Positions 1 to 11,532 of a stretch of 64,000 bases of DNA are shown here, in pieces (within the stretch, counting starts at the first letter, position 1; each line of letters starts with the position of its first letter). The position numbers and the translations under genes were made by a program. Under the pieces are notes generated by a model. It was not told where the DNA came from, ran no database searches, and saw only the letters and a program-made list of their open reading frames with translations. This DNA is from Zingiber officinale (taxonomy: Eukaryota; Streptophyta; Magnoliopsida; Zingiberales; Zingiberaceae), in assembly GCF_018446385.1 (NCBI RefSeq), contig NC_056001.1, forward strand, positions 108,912,436 to 108,976,435. Reading direction: 5' to 3'.

Positions 1-1357
1 GTCATACTGATCAGAGTTATCGTTCTATCTCCCACTCGGCTTTACTGCCATCGGAAGGCTACCTTTTATCCGGCCGGACATGCCGTCCGACAAGCAAGGA
101 AGACGATATGTACTGTTAACCCAATCACACGTTTTCGTAGGATGGTCGTTCGAACGATCAAGTCTGATCGGCACGCCTACTCGGACAACTCTTCTGAATC
201 CGGCCTTTGATCACTTTGACTTTAACCTTCACGTCAGCCACTCTTCCTAACTTTGACCCATCTTTAATGGAACCCCTCTTTATCATCGCATCAAAATACA
301 ATTTAAACTTTAATAAATAATCCTCTATATTTACATATTTATAATTATAATTTTAAAACTTTAATTAAAAAAAATATAAAATTATAAAAAAAAGTTAATA
401 AAATATTAAAAATAGTTTTTACTCTTTTTTAATATCTTCAATTTTTTAATATTTAATTATTAAAGAATAATAAATAAAATTAATAATAAGAATTAATTTT
501 ATGAATAAAAATAAAAAATAAATAAAAATCACAATGATGCTGATTTGATCAAACGAACCATGGAACTTATTGCACAAACGAACGGTACGCATTCTTATTA
601 CGCACACCTACCCACACAGCTGACGATTGGGGCTAACCTTTGCACCCTATCTATACCAAACAGATTGCCTTCTAGACGGGGCAAACCTTCTAACGAATGA
701 GATTTAATCCGACTGATTAAATATTTTCAGTTTTAATTTTTTTTATCAAACCAAACACCACTAATTTATATTAGACATTATTTATTTGAAGCAAAAAGGA
801 TTTCCTGCTCCTGGCTGACACCAGTCAACAGCCTCTTCTCAGAGTTAGAAGCTGGAAAAAGAGCAGTATTATTAACTCACAACTTACTCCTCAATTTTGA
901 ATTTTTTTTTTTGTCTTTCTTTCTAGATTAGATAATTATCAAGTAAGAAGCTGTCTTCTGCTCCATGTTAATAACTCATGGAACTCACAGGACTCCTAGG
1001 GCTCCCAAGTCCTGCTATTGCTGTCTCAATCTTTTCCTTCAACTGTTCAGTCCCCATTTCATCACCCTGCATACAGTTAGATGTTCATCAGATAATTCTC
1101 AGTGAGACAAACAGGTCGTTTCCATAATGTTCATGTGAATGGCATTGATTTGGTGTCAACAGATTCATGTGCTAAATGAGTTAAACATGCTGAAATTGTC
1201 ATCTTTCAGTTTTTTTTTTTTAATGAACATGTGCTGAGGAAAAGAGAAAAGTGGATCTGATGATGTGTATAAAAAGGCAGCATGTTTCTCGAAGGCAAGG
1301 CACCTGCAATTAACGGCACCAAGTTCATTTTTCTTTTTTTCTTAGATTTGAGAAAAT
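1..1357. other. Intergenic region with an LTR-like GC-rich edge
   Basis: No gene is seen. The first ~290 bases are GC-richer and resemble the LTR style of plant Ty3/gypsy elements, but no terminal dinucleotides, primer site or coding region are present, so the assignment is weak. Positions ~300-540 are extremely A/T rich. The stretch next to 1358 would hold the 3' UTR of the minus-strand bHLH gene. Confidence 0.35.
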
Positions 1358-2379
1358 CTACCAGTTTATGAGATCATGCAGCGACGTCATGGTAGGAGGA
1401 AAAGGGGGGGATTTGAAATTGTTAGTCACCTCGACGAACAGAGTATGCAAGAGGCTGCCGGAGACGCAGGTGATGTTGGCCGTGATGATCTTGAGGTGGA
1501 GGGACTCAAAGAGCTCGCAGAGCTTGATCATGGTGTCTCTGTTTTTGTTGCAGGTGATGCTGATCACCATCGTCTTCTCCCCCGCTTCGCTCACTGTGAG
1601 CTGCGTTCATGGCCACCAAACGGATCAGTTTCTGAACAAAAAGGTACCTTTTTTTTCAATGATTGATCAAGAATTTGGAGAGAGAATTTACTTCGATTAC
1701 TTGGATCGGTTCCGACGCAGACATCCTCTTCTTCTTCTTCTTCCTCTGGATCAATTGCAGATCATCGTAGAAGTCGAGGTCATGATCAGTTGAAGCCCTG
1801 TCTTGATTCAGCGATTCAAGCGCAGATATCTCAGCTTGCATCTGCCTCTCTTGGTCTTGGAGCTGCACGATGTAATCGATCGCGTCCTTTATGATCGAAG
1901 CCTTGTCCATCTGATCATTTCGATTTACATGGATCAGATCCAGTAGAATTCGATCGAAAAACATCATCTTGCTGGTTTGCTGCAAGTAAAGTAGTAATCA
2001 CCTTGGTGATGTTGGGGACGACGCTGCGGAGGGCGTAGAGCTTCTCGTTGAGCTTCTTCCGGCGGTTCCTCTCCATGGAAATGCTCTTCGCAGTGGCGGC
2101 AGGAGACGTGACGCCGCCTTCCGGGGAGCTGGAGTCGTAGTAGCCACCGGAGATGGCCTCCTCGAAGCCCCAACTGCACAAGAAACCAGAGCAGAAGGCA
2201 GCTCTGCGAAATTAGCTCAGAAGGCAAAAACAAAAGCTACAAAGAATTGAGCAAGAAACTCATGTCTGCCAACAAATTGGAGGAGCAAATCGAGAAATGA
2301 AGTCGTACCCCTCGAGTTCCTCGGAGTCGATGAAGCGCTTGGTTTCCCAGTAGTTGCTGTATTCCCCGTCCATATCCAT
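1358..2379 (-). CDS. bHLH transcription factor, bHLH35-like (subfamily with C-terminal ACT-like domain)
   Basis: Four exons on the minus strand: 2379-2309, 2173-2002, 1910-1692 and 1600-1358. All introns are GT-AG, and the joined coding length is 705 nt (234 residues). The start [14 protein letters not shown] matches the acidic YWET opening of Arabidopsis bHLH35-type proteins, so the ATG at 2379 is preferred over upstream in-frame codons. Residues ~54-105 form the bHLH domain. The basic region has [12 protein letters not shown], keeping the E and R residues that contact an E-box, although the usual preceding His is replaced. Helix 2 begins [18 protein letters not shown], with the exon 2/3 junction just before MDKAS as in the family. 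The last ~80 residues (from [17 protein letters not shown]) resemble the ACT-like dimerisation domain of these factors. It should be a nuclear DNA-binding dimer; target genes cannot be read from the sequence. Confidence 0.88.
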
Positions 2380-2447
2380 GGTTTGTGCTGTCGATTGGGG
2401 AAGGAGAGAGGAAGGAGAATTGGAGGGAGTGAGATGTGATGGTGCGC

Positions 2448-2455
2448 TATTTATA
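2448..2455 (-). promoter_or_regulatory. TATA box of the bHLH gene
   Basis: On the minus strand this reads TATAAATA within CTATAAATAG, about 70 bp upstream of the ATG at 2379. Such spacing suits a plant TATA box with a short 5' UTR. The left end of the large MULE begins ~150 bp further upstream (2609), so the element sits in the proximal promoter. Confidence 0.6.
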
Positions 2456-2579
2456 GACGAAGGAGGGGAAGGGAACTCCGGAAGGCGATGAAAGGGAAAG
2501 TAATCGAGCTTCCGAGATACGAAGACCACGAATCCGCGTCTCTAAAAACCACGTGCGTGACTTATGAATAAAAGGGGTA

Positions 2580-2600
2580 TTATATATATATATATATATA
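2580..2600. repeat. (TA)n microsatellite at left MULE end
   Basis: A run of about ten TA units stops eight bases before the outer end of the left inverted repeat. A second TA run directly abuts the right end (11517-11532). This suggests insertion into or beside a TA microsatellite. Confidence 0.85.
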
Positions 2601-2608
2601 CCCACACA

Positions 2609-3035
2609 GAAATATTCCGCTGCGGAACGTTTCTTCAATACTGCTGCGGATCTGTCCTCGTGGCAAGTCCGTGTCACTTTTTTTTGTTAGAGTATATTAA
2701 TTTTTTTCCAATGTTTTCCGCAGCCCTAATTTCTCCTTCGTCCTTCCTCCTTCATCGCGACGCGGCCGCAGAAGAGGAACATCCATAGCCGCGAGGAAAC
2801 TACACAGATTTCTCCTTCCTCCTTCCTCGCAATGCGGCTACAGAAGAAGAACACCCACAGGCGTCTTCCTCCTTCGCCGCGCCAAGCTACAGCAAGGGTT
2901 TCCACCCCTTCCTCCTTCGCCGCGTCAAGCTGAAGCTAGGGTTTCTGCCCCTTCCTCCTTTGTCGCGACGCAACCGCAGAAGAGGAACACCCACAGGCGC
3001 CTTCCTCCTTCGTCGCGCCAAGCTGAAGCTAGGGT
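2609..3035 (+). repeat. Left terminal inverted repeat of the MULE
   Basis: Matches the reverse complement of 10868-11516. After the palindromic tip comes a T-rich spacer (ATGTTTTCCGCAGCCC), then GC-rich units containing GCGGCCGCAGAAGAGGAAC and TTCCTCCTTCGTCGCG, and the inner edge AGCTGAAGCTAGGGT (3021-3035). The left arm has fewer of the ~70-bp units than the right arm, so the arms differ in length. Confidence 0.85.
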
Positions 3036-4089
3036 TTTTCTGCACCTCACTCCCCTCCATTTGTTCTCCTTAACGGTACAACCCCTTCTCATTGCTTGGG
3101 TTTCTGTTCTCTAATCATTTTTGACCTATAGTCTTGGTTTTCTTTTCAAAAATCGCTTGTGACCTATCTTGAATTTATGCATTTTGTAATATATAATATC
3201 TTGAATATTTGTCTGGGAGATATTGATTAAACCCTAAGTGATATAGGATTCATTAAAGATATTTTAAACTGCTTGGTGTGTGTATATAACTGTTTGACGT
3301 CACTTTTTTTTTTCTCTTGCCCTCTATTGTTATAGGACTTCATATTTCATCTCTTACACTGTATTGATTTTAACAGTAAATTATGAATGATCTTTGGGGA
3401 AGGGGTTGTACTAGTGTTCCTCACCTATATTGTAAAAATGGATTTGAGTAGGTTGTGCATTAGAAAAAAAACATGATCATATCCTTACCAAACACCTTAT
3501 TTGAACCTCAAAGTACTTCGAAGCCTTAAAGCACTTTGCTAAAGATCTCCCAAACTCACCTGTATACTAGTTCCTAAAGCTGTCTTATACTTGTGAAGTT
3601 CCGATTGATGGTTTTATGGGTCTACAAGTAACCAGTTGCTTTCTTATTTTTCATCTTTTTGGAGATTGAGGACTAAACTTTGGGAAATAAAGGGTAACAC
3701 CAGTTTTTTGCTCATCAAGATTGACAAAGGAAAAGAGTAAATTTTAGGCATAACTGCATAAGATTTATTAGAATTTTGGAATCAAGAACTATACCTATGT
3801 GAGGGAGATATTAATTAAACCCTAAGTGATATATGATTGATATTATAAACACTGTAATCTATTCTAATTTCTTGTAAATTGGATTAATTTTGTCTCACTG
3901 CAAACATTGATATTTAGGTATTATAAAATATGATGTATCATAAAATTTAGGTATTTTAATGCAAATTGTGGCTACTTTTAATGTAAATTGGTCAAATTTT
4001 TCATAAAATTGTATGATTTCTCATTACTTAAGCAAATTGCTATTGTTTAGCTTAATTTAGTCAAATTTTATTTTTTAGGTTGTGCTTGA

Positions 4090-4458
4090 ATGACATCATC
4101 AAGTAATAACAACATCAACCATACCAAATATGAAACTGTGTGATGCAGGGACTGCGGACTAAGAGCATTGGTGCTGGTCTCTAGATCGATCAAGAACCCA
4201 GGGAGACTATATTATGGATGTAAGCATCATGGATGGTTAAAGTGGGTGAGGTCTGATACTGAAAATGAATACACTAATGATATACATTTTAGGATGTTGC
4301 CAAGAGTGGAGTCAAGGGTGGGGAGTGAACACATTGCTTATCCTGGACATAATATGGGAAATTGGAATGTACCGTTTATGGTCTGGATATTAGTGATAGT
4401 GAACTTAATTCTTTTGGCTATATACTTGTTTTGTTTGTTGGTTGGCCTAGTTAAGTAA
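4090..4458 (+). pseudogene. zf-GRF domain small membrane protein inside the MULE
   Basis: From ATG 4090 the frame gives a Ser/Asn-rich N-terminus, then a GRF-type zinc-finger signature (CGLRALVLVSRSIKNPGRLYYGC, residues ~22-44, with the CG start and the NPGRxYYGC core) and WLKWV. It ends in a hydrophobic helix at ~residues 98-119, with VWILVIVNLILLAIYLF visible. GRF fingers bind nucleic acid and occur in many short plant proteins with a C-terminal membrane segment. An in-frame TGA at 4141-4143 precedes the finger, and one of the Cys residues expected in the second half of the finger is missing. Either the frame is dead, or a splice (an AG acceptor lies at 4147-4148) removes the stop. The region upstream (3036-4089) could hold a 5' exon, but none is convincing. 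It may be a captured host gene. Confidence 0.6.
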
Positions 4459-4972
4459 TACTAGTATTGTAATGTGATAAAGAAATGCAATTATGGATGA
4501 TGTTGATATTTTTTTTTTATAATTTATGGATGGATATTAGTTTTGTGTTATGCTTATTACTAAACTTGTTGAAGAGATGAAATAGAACCAAGGTCTATCC
4601 TTTTATTTATGGATGTTTATGTTTGTCATGAACATCAAAATATTTCAATGGAACTATGGAATTTCAGAACAGAAAGCCCAAACAAACATATTTATCTCAG
4701 TTTCAAATATACTTTTGTAACGCAATGCCATATGCCTCTTATTGTTTACTCCATCTAGCAAGTTTTTTTTACATGAAAAACCCAATAAAATGGTTACGGA
4801 AATTTACCAAAGAGCGCATGTAAAGATCTAAATTTACCAAAAGGCATACGCTACTTTGAAAAGAAGTACGGTTTTGAAACATGCTAAAGAATCAAAAAAT
4901 AGTTGGAACAATTGAAAACACGAACCAATCTTGACCAGGGAACATTAAAAGGAGCCGAACACAGAGCCATGG

Positions 4973-7443
4973 ACAACATCCTCTGAGCCACCGCCGGATA
5001 TCATCACCAGCTCCACGATCGGAATTCGAACGAAGAGAAAGGAAAATCGACAGTACAAGGATATCTTGTTTTTCTGTTGTTAGGCCTGATATGAAGAGAT
5101 ATCAGGCCCAACATAATAACAAAAGAAAAAGGAAAAAAGAAAAAAAAAAGATTTAAGTTTTTCAAAATGTTTATGTTTGTCATGAACATCAAAATATTTC
5201 AATGGAACTATGGAATTTCATAACAGAAAACCCAAACAAACATATTTATCTCAGTTTCAAATATACTTTTGTAACGCAATGTCATATGCCTCTTATTGTT
5301 TACTCCATCTGGCAAGTTCTTTTTACATGAAAAACCCAATAAAATGGTTATGGAAATTTACCAAAGGGCGCATGTAGAGATCTAAATTTACCAAAAGACG
5401 TACGCTACTTTGAAAAGAAGTACGGTTTTGAAACTCACTGATCAACCTAGAGACCTTAGATTGCAGCCATTTCAGGTCCTATAGATTTCTAAAATTGCAA
5501 GGAATCCAAATGTACTCTTCATTGCTATTTTCGGCATTCCTAGTGGTAAACCAGAGGTTTTGAAAAACCTAAATCTCTCTTTCTTTCTTTTTTCCCTTTT
5601 TTCTTTTTTTTTCAAGGGCATGATATGGGGAGATATCAGGCCCACGTTGGGCCTGATATGAAGAGATATCAGGCCCACGTTTGGGCCTGATATCTCCCCA
5701 TATCAGGCCCTTGTAAAAAAAAAAGAAAAAAGGGAAAAAATGAAAAAAAAAGAGATTTAGGTTTTTCAAAATCTCTAGTCCCCACTAGGAAGCCAAAAAT
5801 AATAATGGAGAGCATATTTGGACTTATTGCAATTTTAGAAATCTATTGGATTTGAAATGACTGTAATCTGAGCTCTCTAGGTCGATCAGTGGGTTTCGGT
5901 CAAAATCCACTGACTTAGAGAATTCGGATTGAGCCCATTTCAGCTCATGTGGATTCCTAATGCTGCAAGGAGTTCAAATATGATATTTATTATTTATTTC
6001 AACTTCTAAAAGATCTTAAAATATAAAAACCAAGAATCAGCAAAATAATTCCTATACATTTTAGGTTTTTCAAAACCTTTAGTCCACCACTAGGAATGTT
6101 GGAAATAATAATGGAGAACATATTTGAACTCCTTGTAATATTAGAAATCCACAGGAACTGAAATGAGTGCAATCGGAGCTCTCTAGGTCCATCAGTGGGT
6201 TTTGACCGAAACTCACTAATCGACCTAGAGACCTCAGATTGCAGCCATTTCAGGTCCTGTAGATTTCTAAAATTGCAAGGAATCCAAATACTCTCCATTG
6301 TTATTTTCGGCATTCCTAGTGGTGAACCAGAGGTTTTGAAAAACCTAAATCTCTTTTTTTTTTCTTTTTTTTGCAAGGGCCTGGTATGGGGAGCTATCAG
6401 GCCCATGTTGGGCCTGATATGAAGAGATATTTGGCCCAATGTGGGCCTGATATCTCCCCATATCAGGCCCTTGCAAAAAAAAAAAAGAAGAAAAAAGGGA
6501 AAAAAAGAAGAAAAAAGAGAGATTTAGGTTTTTCAAAATCTCTAGTCCACCACTAGGAAGCCAAAAATAATAATGGAGAACATATTTGGACTCATTGCAA
6601 TTTTAGAAATCCATTGGATCTGAAATGACTGTAATCTGAACTCTCTAGGTCGATCAGTGGGTTTTGGTTAAAACCCACTAATGGACCTATAGAGTTCCGA
6701 TTGAGCCCATTTAAGTTCTTGTGGATTTCTGATACTGCAAGGAGTTCAAATATGATATTTATTATTTATTTCAACTTCTAAAAGATCTTAAAATATAAAA
6801 AGAAAGAATTAGCAAAATAATCCCCATACATTTTAGGTTTTTCAAAACCTTTAGTCCACCACTAGGAATGTCGAAAATAACAATGGAGAGCATATTTGAA
6901 CTCCATGCAATATTAGAAATCCACAGGAACTGAAATGGGTGCAATCAGAACTCTCTAGGTCCATCAGTGAGTTTTGATCGAAACTCACTGATCGACCTAG
7001 AGACCTTAGATTGCAGCTATTTCAAGTCCTGTAGATTTCTAAAATTGCAAGGAATCCAAATATACTCTCCATTGTTATTTTCGGCATTCCTAGTGGTGAA
7101 CCAGAGGTTTTGAAAAACCTAAATCTCTCTTTTTTTCTTTTTTCTTTTTTTTCCCTTTTTTGTTTTTTTTTTTGCAAGGGTCTGATATGGGGAGATATCA
7201 GACTCACGTTGGGCCTGATATAAAGAGATATCAGGCCCAACGTGGGCCTGATATCTCCCCATATCAGGCCCTTGCAAAAAAAAGGAAAAAAGGGAAAAAA
7301 AAAAAAAAAGGAGAGAGATTTAGGTTTTTCAGGTCTAACAACAGAAAAACAAGATATCCTTGTACTATTAATTTTCCTTTCTCTTCGTCCGAATTCTGAT
7401 CGTGGAGCTGGTTATGACATCCGGCGGTGGCTCAGAGGATGTT
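4973..7443. mobile_element. Nested foldback element with ~115-bp ends and repeated internal hairpins
   Basis: The left end (ACAACATCCTCTGAGCCACC onward, to ~5085) is matched in reverse complement by 7328-7443, giving inverted ends of ~115 bp. Between them, ~700-bp blocks repeat. Each contains a core of three or four hairpins of the form GGGCCTGATAT-NNNN-ATATCAGGCCC (cores near 5080, 5630-5710, 6375-6475, 7180-7275), flanked by T/C-rich and A/G-rich arms that pair with each other. A second palindrome sits on CTCTAGGTCNATCAGTGGGTTT. A segment at 4612-4885 is repeated at 5167-5435, so the left side has also been tandemly rearranged. Reading frames here are by-products of the repeats. No transposase is present. 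Related sequence lies at 50684-53600. Confidence 0.75.
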
Positions 7444-8315
7444 GTTCTAGTGTTTTGCTCTAGTGTTTAAGAATTCACTAATCAGATACATATACATTCT
7501 TTTTAATAGTGTTCTAGATAGAAAGGTTATATTCTTTTGCATTTACACAAGATCAGAAGATAGACATTCTTTCTCCTTTGGGATTCTTTATTTTTAATTT
7601 GATGCTGAGACTTAGCATATATACAATTACAGTAATTCAAAAGTGGTCATAGATTAGTGTTTCTCGGTAGATTGTTTGTAGCTATTTTGATTACAAGTTG
7701 AAGATGTGTACTTTATTTATTGATCATTTATTACCGTGCAATGTAACTGGAGTACAACAGAATAAACTCTCTCACAAGCACTATGCCACCTTGCACAGAA
7801 TAAACTCTCTCACAAGTACTAAAATTAATAACCATGATATTGCACTAACAATTATCTCAACAAACAAAATAACTCAATTACATCTACTAAATCCAAATAA
7901 AATACATGGTATCAATTGTCCAGATTGTGACTGTGACTGATACAAGTGTGCATTAGTTGCTCTCAAATTAACATCGACATGTCATTCTGCTTTTCTGAAC
8001 AAAGGTTTTCTATCCCGGGCAATCTAGCTGCAATCTTCCGAAAGAGAGCCTGAAAAAGTATGTATTCTGAAACAGTATGCGTTAGAAATATGCATTCTAT
8101 ACTAGATTCTTTAGAAGTATGCATTCAATACAAAAAAATGCACTAAATCAATCAAACATACAAATAAAGGAAATAGATGAATACTAACCATAGATAATTA
8201 CAACATCCTAGCGCATGTTACTAGAACTTGTAACAATAAAGATAATTTATTAATCTCATTTTCTCAATACAATAAATCACTATAATTTAACAAATTAAAA
8301 CTTTGATAGTACCCG

Positions 8316-10669
8316 CTATAGATCCCAAATCAAGTTCATATGTGTCGTCAAGACTGATATGATTATTATTTTCAATCGATCTGATAATTGACACATTATC
8401 ATATAATAAATATAATAAAATAAATTTATTTGCAAGAAAACATATAAAAAAATGAAAAAAATGAATGACACAGACCCTTGTTGTAAATTGGGACAGTTAC
8501 GCTTGTCATGTGATACTCCTCGTTGTCCACATCCACGACAAAGCCTAGAATTTGATGTAGATTTCTCCTTTGATGATTTTAATCTCTTCCCACATCCTTT
8601 TATTCTTACTATAGAATGATCAATAATACCAAGGCTCTCATCAATGGATTTTTTTCTTTGACTTCTATCACTGCATATTGTACTAATGGACATCTCTTGA
8701 ATTTTATTGTAGATACAATCGAATTGTTCATCCAAGAAGATTGTCCTTTCATTACTCAAAGATGCATCATCAACTAACATGGAAGCTTTATAGGATAACC
8801 TCGAATGCCTCGACATCAAATACCTTTCTGAATCTGGATCATCAATGACATTTTACTCCCCTAAAGCATATATTGCTCCAACTTTTGCATCTCGTGTCCA
8901 TCATTTGAGTATATACGTATCAGGCAAATGAAACACTTGGTTGATACGAAAAAAAGCTAACATATGTCTGCATGGAATGCCCTCAAACTCAAATTTTATG
9001 CAACTACACGATATGTAATCCCTTTGTTTGTCATGCGTGAGCACTCTTTATTTTGAAGAAGAACTTTGAAATTTCATCACGTGGTAAACCGCTGAGGCAA
9101 CTCCTGTAAATGACTGTTGCACATAATAACTATGACTCTCGATCACTTCACTTTGAAACTTCAGCCATTTCTTTTTTGTGTACAGCTTAACCATTTGAGT
9201 TTCCATTGGCCAACTTGTATTAACCCTGGGCTGCTCATTCATATCAATATGGTCCGCAATTAACTCATTGTGTCTTTGATGTCTCAATGCTCTATTAAAA
9301 CATGTGATAAAATCCATTAATGAGTTCTTATTTGAGATATATTTCTTGAAAAATGCATGTGAGCCTTCAGATCTTTGGCTACTTGACATTCCTGCAGAAA
9401 ATACATGACTAAAATATGTTGGCACCCATCTGTGTCTCAATTCATACATCAAGGACAACCAATCATTTTTCTCTAAGTTAGCATCCTTGATAGTCTCTTC
9501 CCATGACTTCTCAAAATCATCAGGTTTTGTAGAATTTACAATGACGTTCTTTATGCTGTGATAGTGATTTCGAAAAGTCAAAGGGTCTAATTTATCTGGG
9601 AATTTATTCAATATGTGCCATAAACAATATCGATGCACCATTTGAGGGAAACTTGTGCAATTGCTTTTGTCATAGCAGGATCCTGATAAGTGATGATAAT
9701 GTTTGGTGCACCTTTAGGCATGGCTTCTGAGAACTTTGTAAGAAACCAAACAAAAGACTCAGTTTTCTCATCACTAAGAAACCCACAACCAAAAAGAATT
9801 GTCTGATGATGATGATTAACCCCTACAAATGGTGCCAAAATTAAGTCATATTTGTTAGTGTTATATGTCGTATCAAATACAACTACATCACCGAATACAC
9901 TGTATGCCCTCCTTAATATATGATCAGCCTAAAAACACCTACTAAATCTGTTATCTGAATCTATCTCATAATCAAAGAAAAAAGCTGAATTTTTCTCTTG
10001 CTCGGATGTAAAAAACTCTATCAATGTTTCGGCATCAATACCCTTTTGTTCGTCTCTTAAATTTTTCTCCAAATTTCTAATATCTCTTTCTGTGCAACCA
10101 GCTCCCTCAGGCCCTCCATACTCTATCTCCAATATTCGCATTTGCTGACAAGTTGGTACATTGGCCTCTGAAAACTGTTTTGTCAATGTTTTCTTTGCTG
10201 CTGAAACATTACGATGTGACCGTAGCAAATGCACCTTTGATGGAATCGAGAGTGGATGATTATGAGTTTCTATGAAGTTACTGACAACTCAATTATGTCC
10301 AGTCTGTTTCTTTGCAAATGCAATATTCGACTTACAACCTGTTCTAACTGCGCCACGTGCTCTTTCCCTTGATACATGATCAACTTTTGCATGTTTATTC
10401 TACCGCATTAGATATGTATGACCCTCTTTAAAGCAAACAATTTGTTTCCACGTTACTTCATTTGTTATCTTATTTTTCTTGCTTGTGTTTATCATTGAAC
10501 TAAATCCAGCTTCTCGTGCATATTGGTTATAGAACGAATATGCCTCCTCTAGTGATGAGAATTCCATTCCAATTTTTGGCTTTCTATCATCTACAACTTG
10601 GGGAATAAATTCTTGATCATCAACTCTATTTTCTTCCATTTCTGAGAGTCCTCGCATTATATTTGACAA
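8316..10669 (-). pseudogene. FAR1/FRS-type MULE transposase, decayed
   Basis: Minus strand. Near the N-terminus is the FAR1 DNA-binding domain (MEFSSLEEAYSFYNQYAREA, ~10580). The MULE transposase core follows (VVVFDTTYNTNKYDLILAPF then GVNHHHQTILFGCGFL, ~9780-9900; YQDPAMTKAI and HRYCLWHILNKFP, ~9600-9690). Then come a SWIM zinc finger with CSC...CRHM (~8958-9022) and a CCHC knuckle CRGCGQRGVSHDKRNCPN (~8487-8545). This order is that of FAR1-related proteins and their transposase ancestors. It is broken: in-frame stops lie at about 10400, 10287, 9929, 9048 and 8856, at least two at positions where the family has Trp (FWADHI, HNWVVS), and there is a frameshift near 9640. Domain order is otherwise intact, so decay is fairly recent. 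The plausible ATG is at 10657. Confidence 0.85.
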
Positions 10670-10867
10670 TAGATAAGTAGATAAATAAATAAAAATTATA
10701 ACTTATTTTTTATAAAGTAAAAATGGCAAACAATTTGATAGAGAAAAGTTCTAAATTGAATAAGAATAAATAAATAACCTCTATCTCTGTTGCATTGAAA
10801 AACTAAACAAGTCCTTAAAGATGTCCTCTAAGTTAAACACAGCAAAGTATAAGTCCTTCAAGATGTT

Positions 10868-11516
10868 ACCCTAGGTTCAGCTTATCGCGACGAATGAGGA
10901 AGGCGCCTGTGGGTGCTCCTCTTCTGCAGTTGTGTCGCGACGAAGGAGAAAGGGGCAGAAACCCTAGCTTCGGGCGGCCTGTGGGTGTTCCTCTTCTGCG
11001 GCCGCCTTGCGACGAAGGAGGAAGGAGGAAGGAGGAAGGAGGAAGGAGAAATATGTGGAGTTTCCTCACAGTTGTGGGTGTTCCTCGCAGCTGTGGGTGT
11101 TCTTCTTCTGCGGCCGCATCGCGACGAAGGAGGAAGGAGGAAGGAGAAATGAGGAAGGAAGAAGGAGAAATCTATGGAATTTCCTCGCGGCTGTGGGTGT
11201 TCCTCTTCTACAGCCGCGTCGCGAGGAAGGAGGAAGGAGAAATCTATAGAGTTTCCTCGCGGCTGTGGGTGTTTTTCTTCTGCAGACGCATCGCGAGGAA
11301 GGAGGAAGGAGAAATCTGTGGAGTTTCCTCGCGGTTGTGGGTGTTCCTCTTCTGCGGCCGCGTCGCGATGAAGGAGGAAAGACGAAGGAGAAATTAGGGC
11401 TGCGGAAAACATTAGAAAAAAACTAATATACTCTAACAAAAAAAAAAGTGACACGGACCTACCACGAGGGCAGGTCCGCAGCAGTCCGGAAGAAACGTTC
11501 CGCAGCGGAACGTTTC
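10868..11516 (-). repeat. Right terminal inverted repeat of the MULE with ~70-bp tandem units
   Basis: Reverse complement of 2609-3035, expanded by extra tandem units. Units beginning near 11058, 11175, 11249 and 11320 each read TTTCCTCGCGG(C/T)TGTGGGTG, then TTCTTCTGC, CGCGTCGCGA and a GGAAGGA run. The GGAGGAA repeats create several long but meaningless open frames on both strands. The tip at 11492-11516 is a near-perfect palindrome. Confidence 0.85.
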
Positions 11517-11532
11517 TATATATATATATATA
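11517..11532. repeat. (TA)n microsatellite at right MULE end
   Basis: About eight TA units lie immediately outside the right MULE terminus, mirroring 2580-2600. Confidence 0.85.

Larger units (their letters stand above)
2609..11516. mobile_element. Large Mutator-like element (MULE, FAR1/Jittery type) with long TIRs
   Basis: A DNA transposon of about 8.9 kb. The outer ends are inverted copies: the left starts GAAATATTCCGCTGCGG and the right, read inward on the minus strand, starts GAAACGTTCCGCTGCGG. Similarity continues inward for ~430 bp on the left and ~650 bp on the right. Inside are a zf-GRF reading frame (plus, 4090-4458), a nested foldback element (4973-7443) and a FAR1-type transposase (minus, 8316-10669). 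FAR1-type transposase plus long TIRs is the signature of plant MULEs. Stretches 3036-4089 and 7444-8315 are AT-rich with no gene seen. No clear 9-bp target duplication can be told apart from the flanking TA repeats. The transposase is decayed, so this copy is probably not autonomous. Confidence 0.85.

Noticed and set aside
4973-7443. Regularly spaced palindromic repeats resembling a CRISPR array
   Set aside because: Spacing is irregular, the repeats are part of ~700-bp duplicated blocks, and the genome is a plant nuclear genome.
10882-11454. 190- and 167-residue frames on opposite strands
   Set aside because: They lie wholly in the GC-rich tandem units of the MULE inverted repeat, and composition alone explains them.
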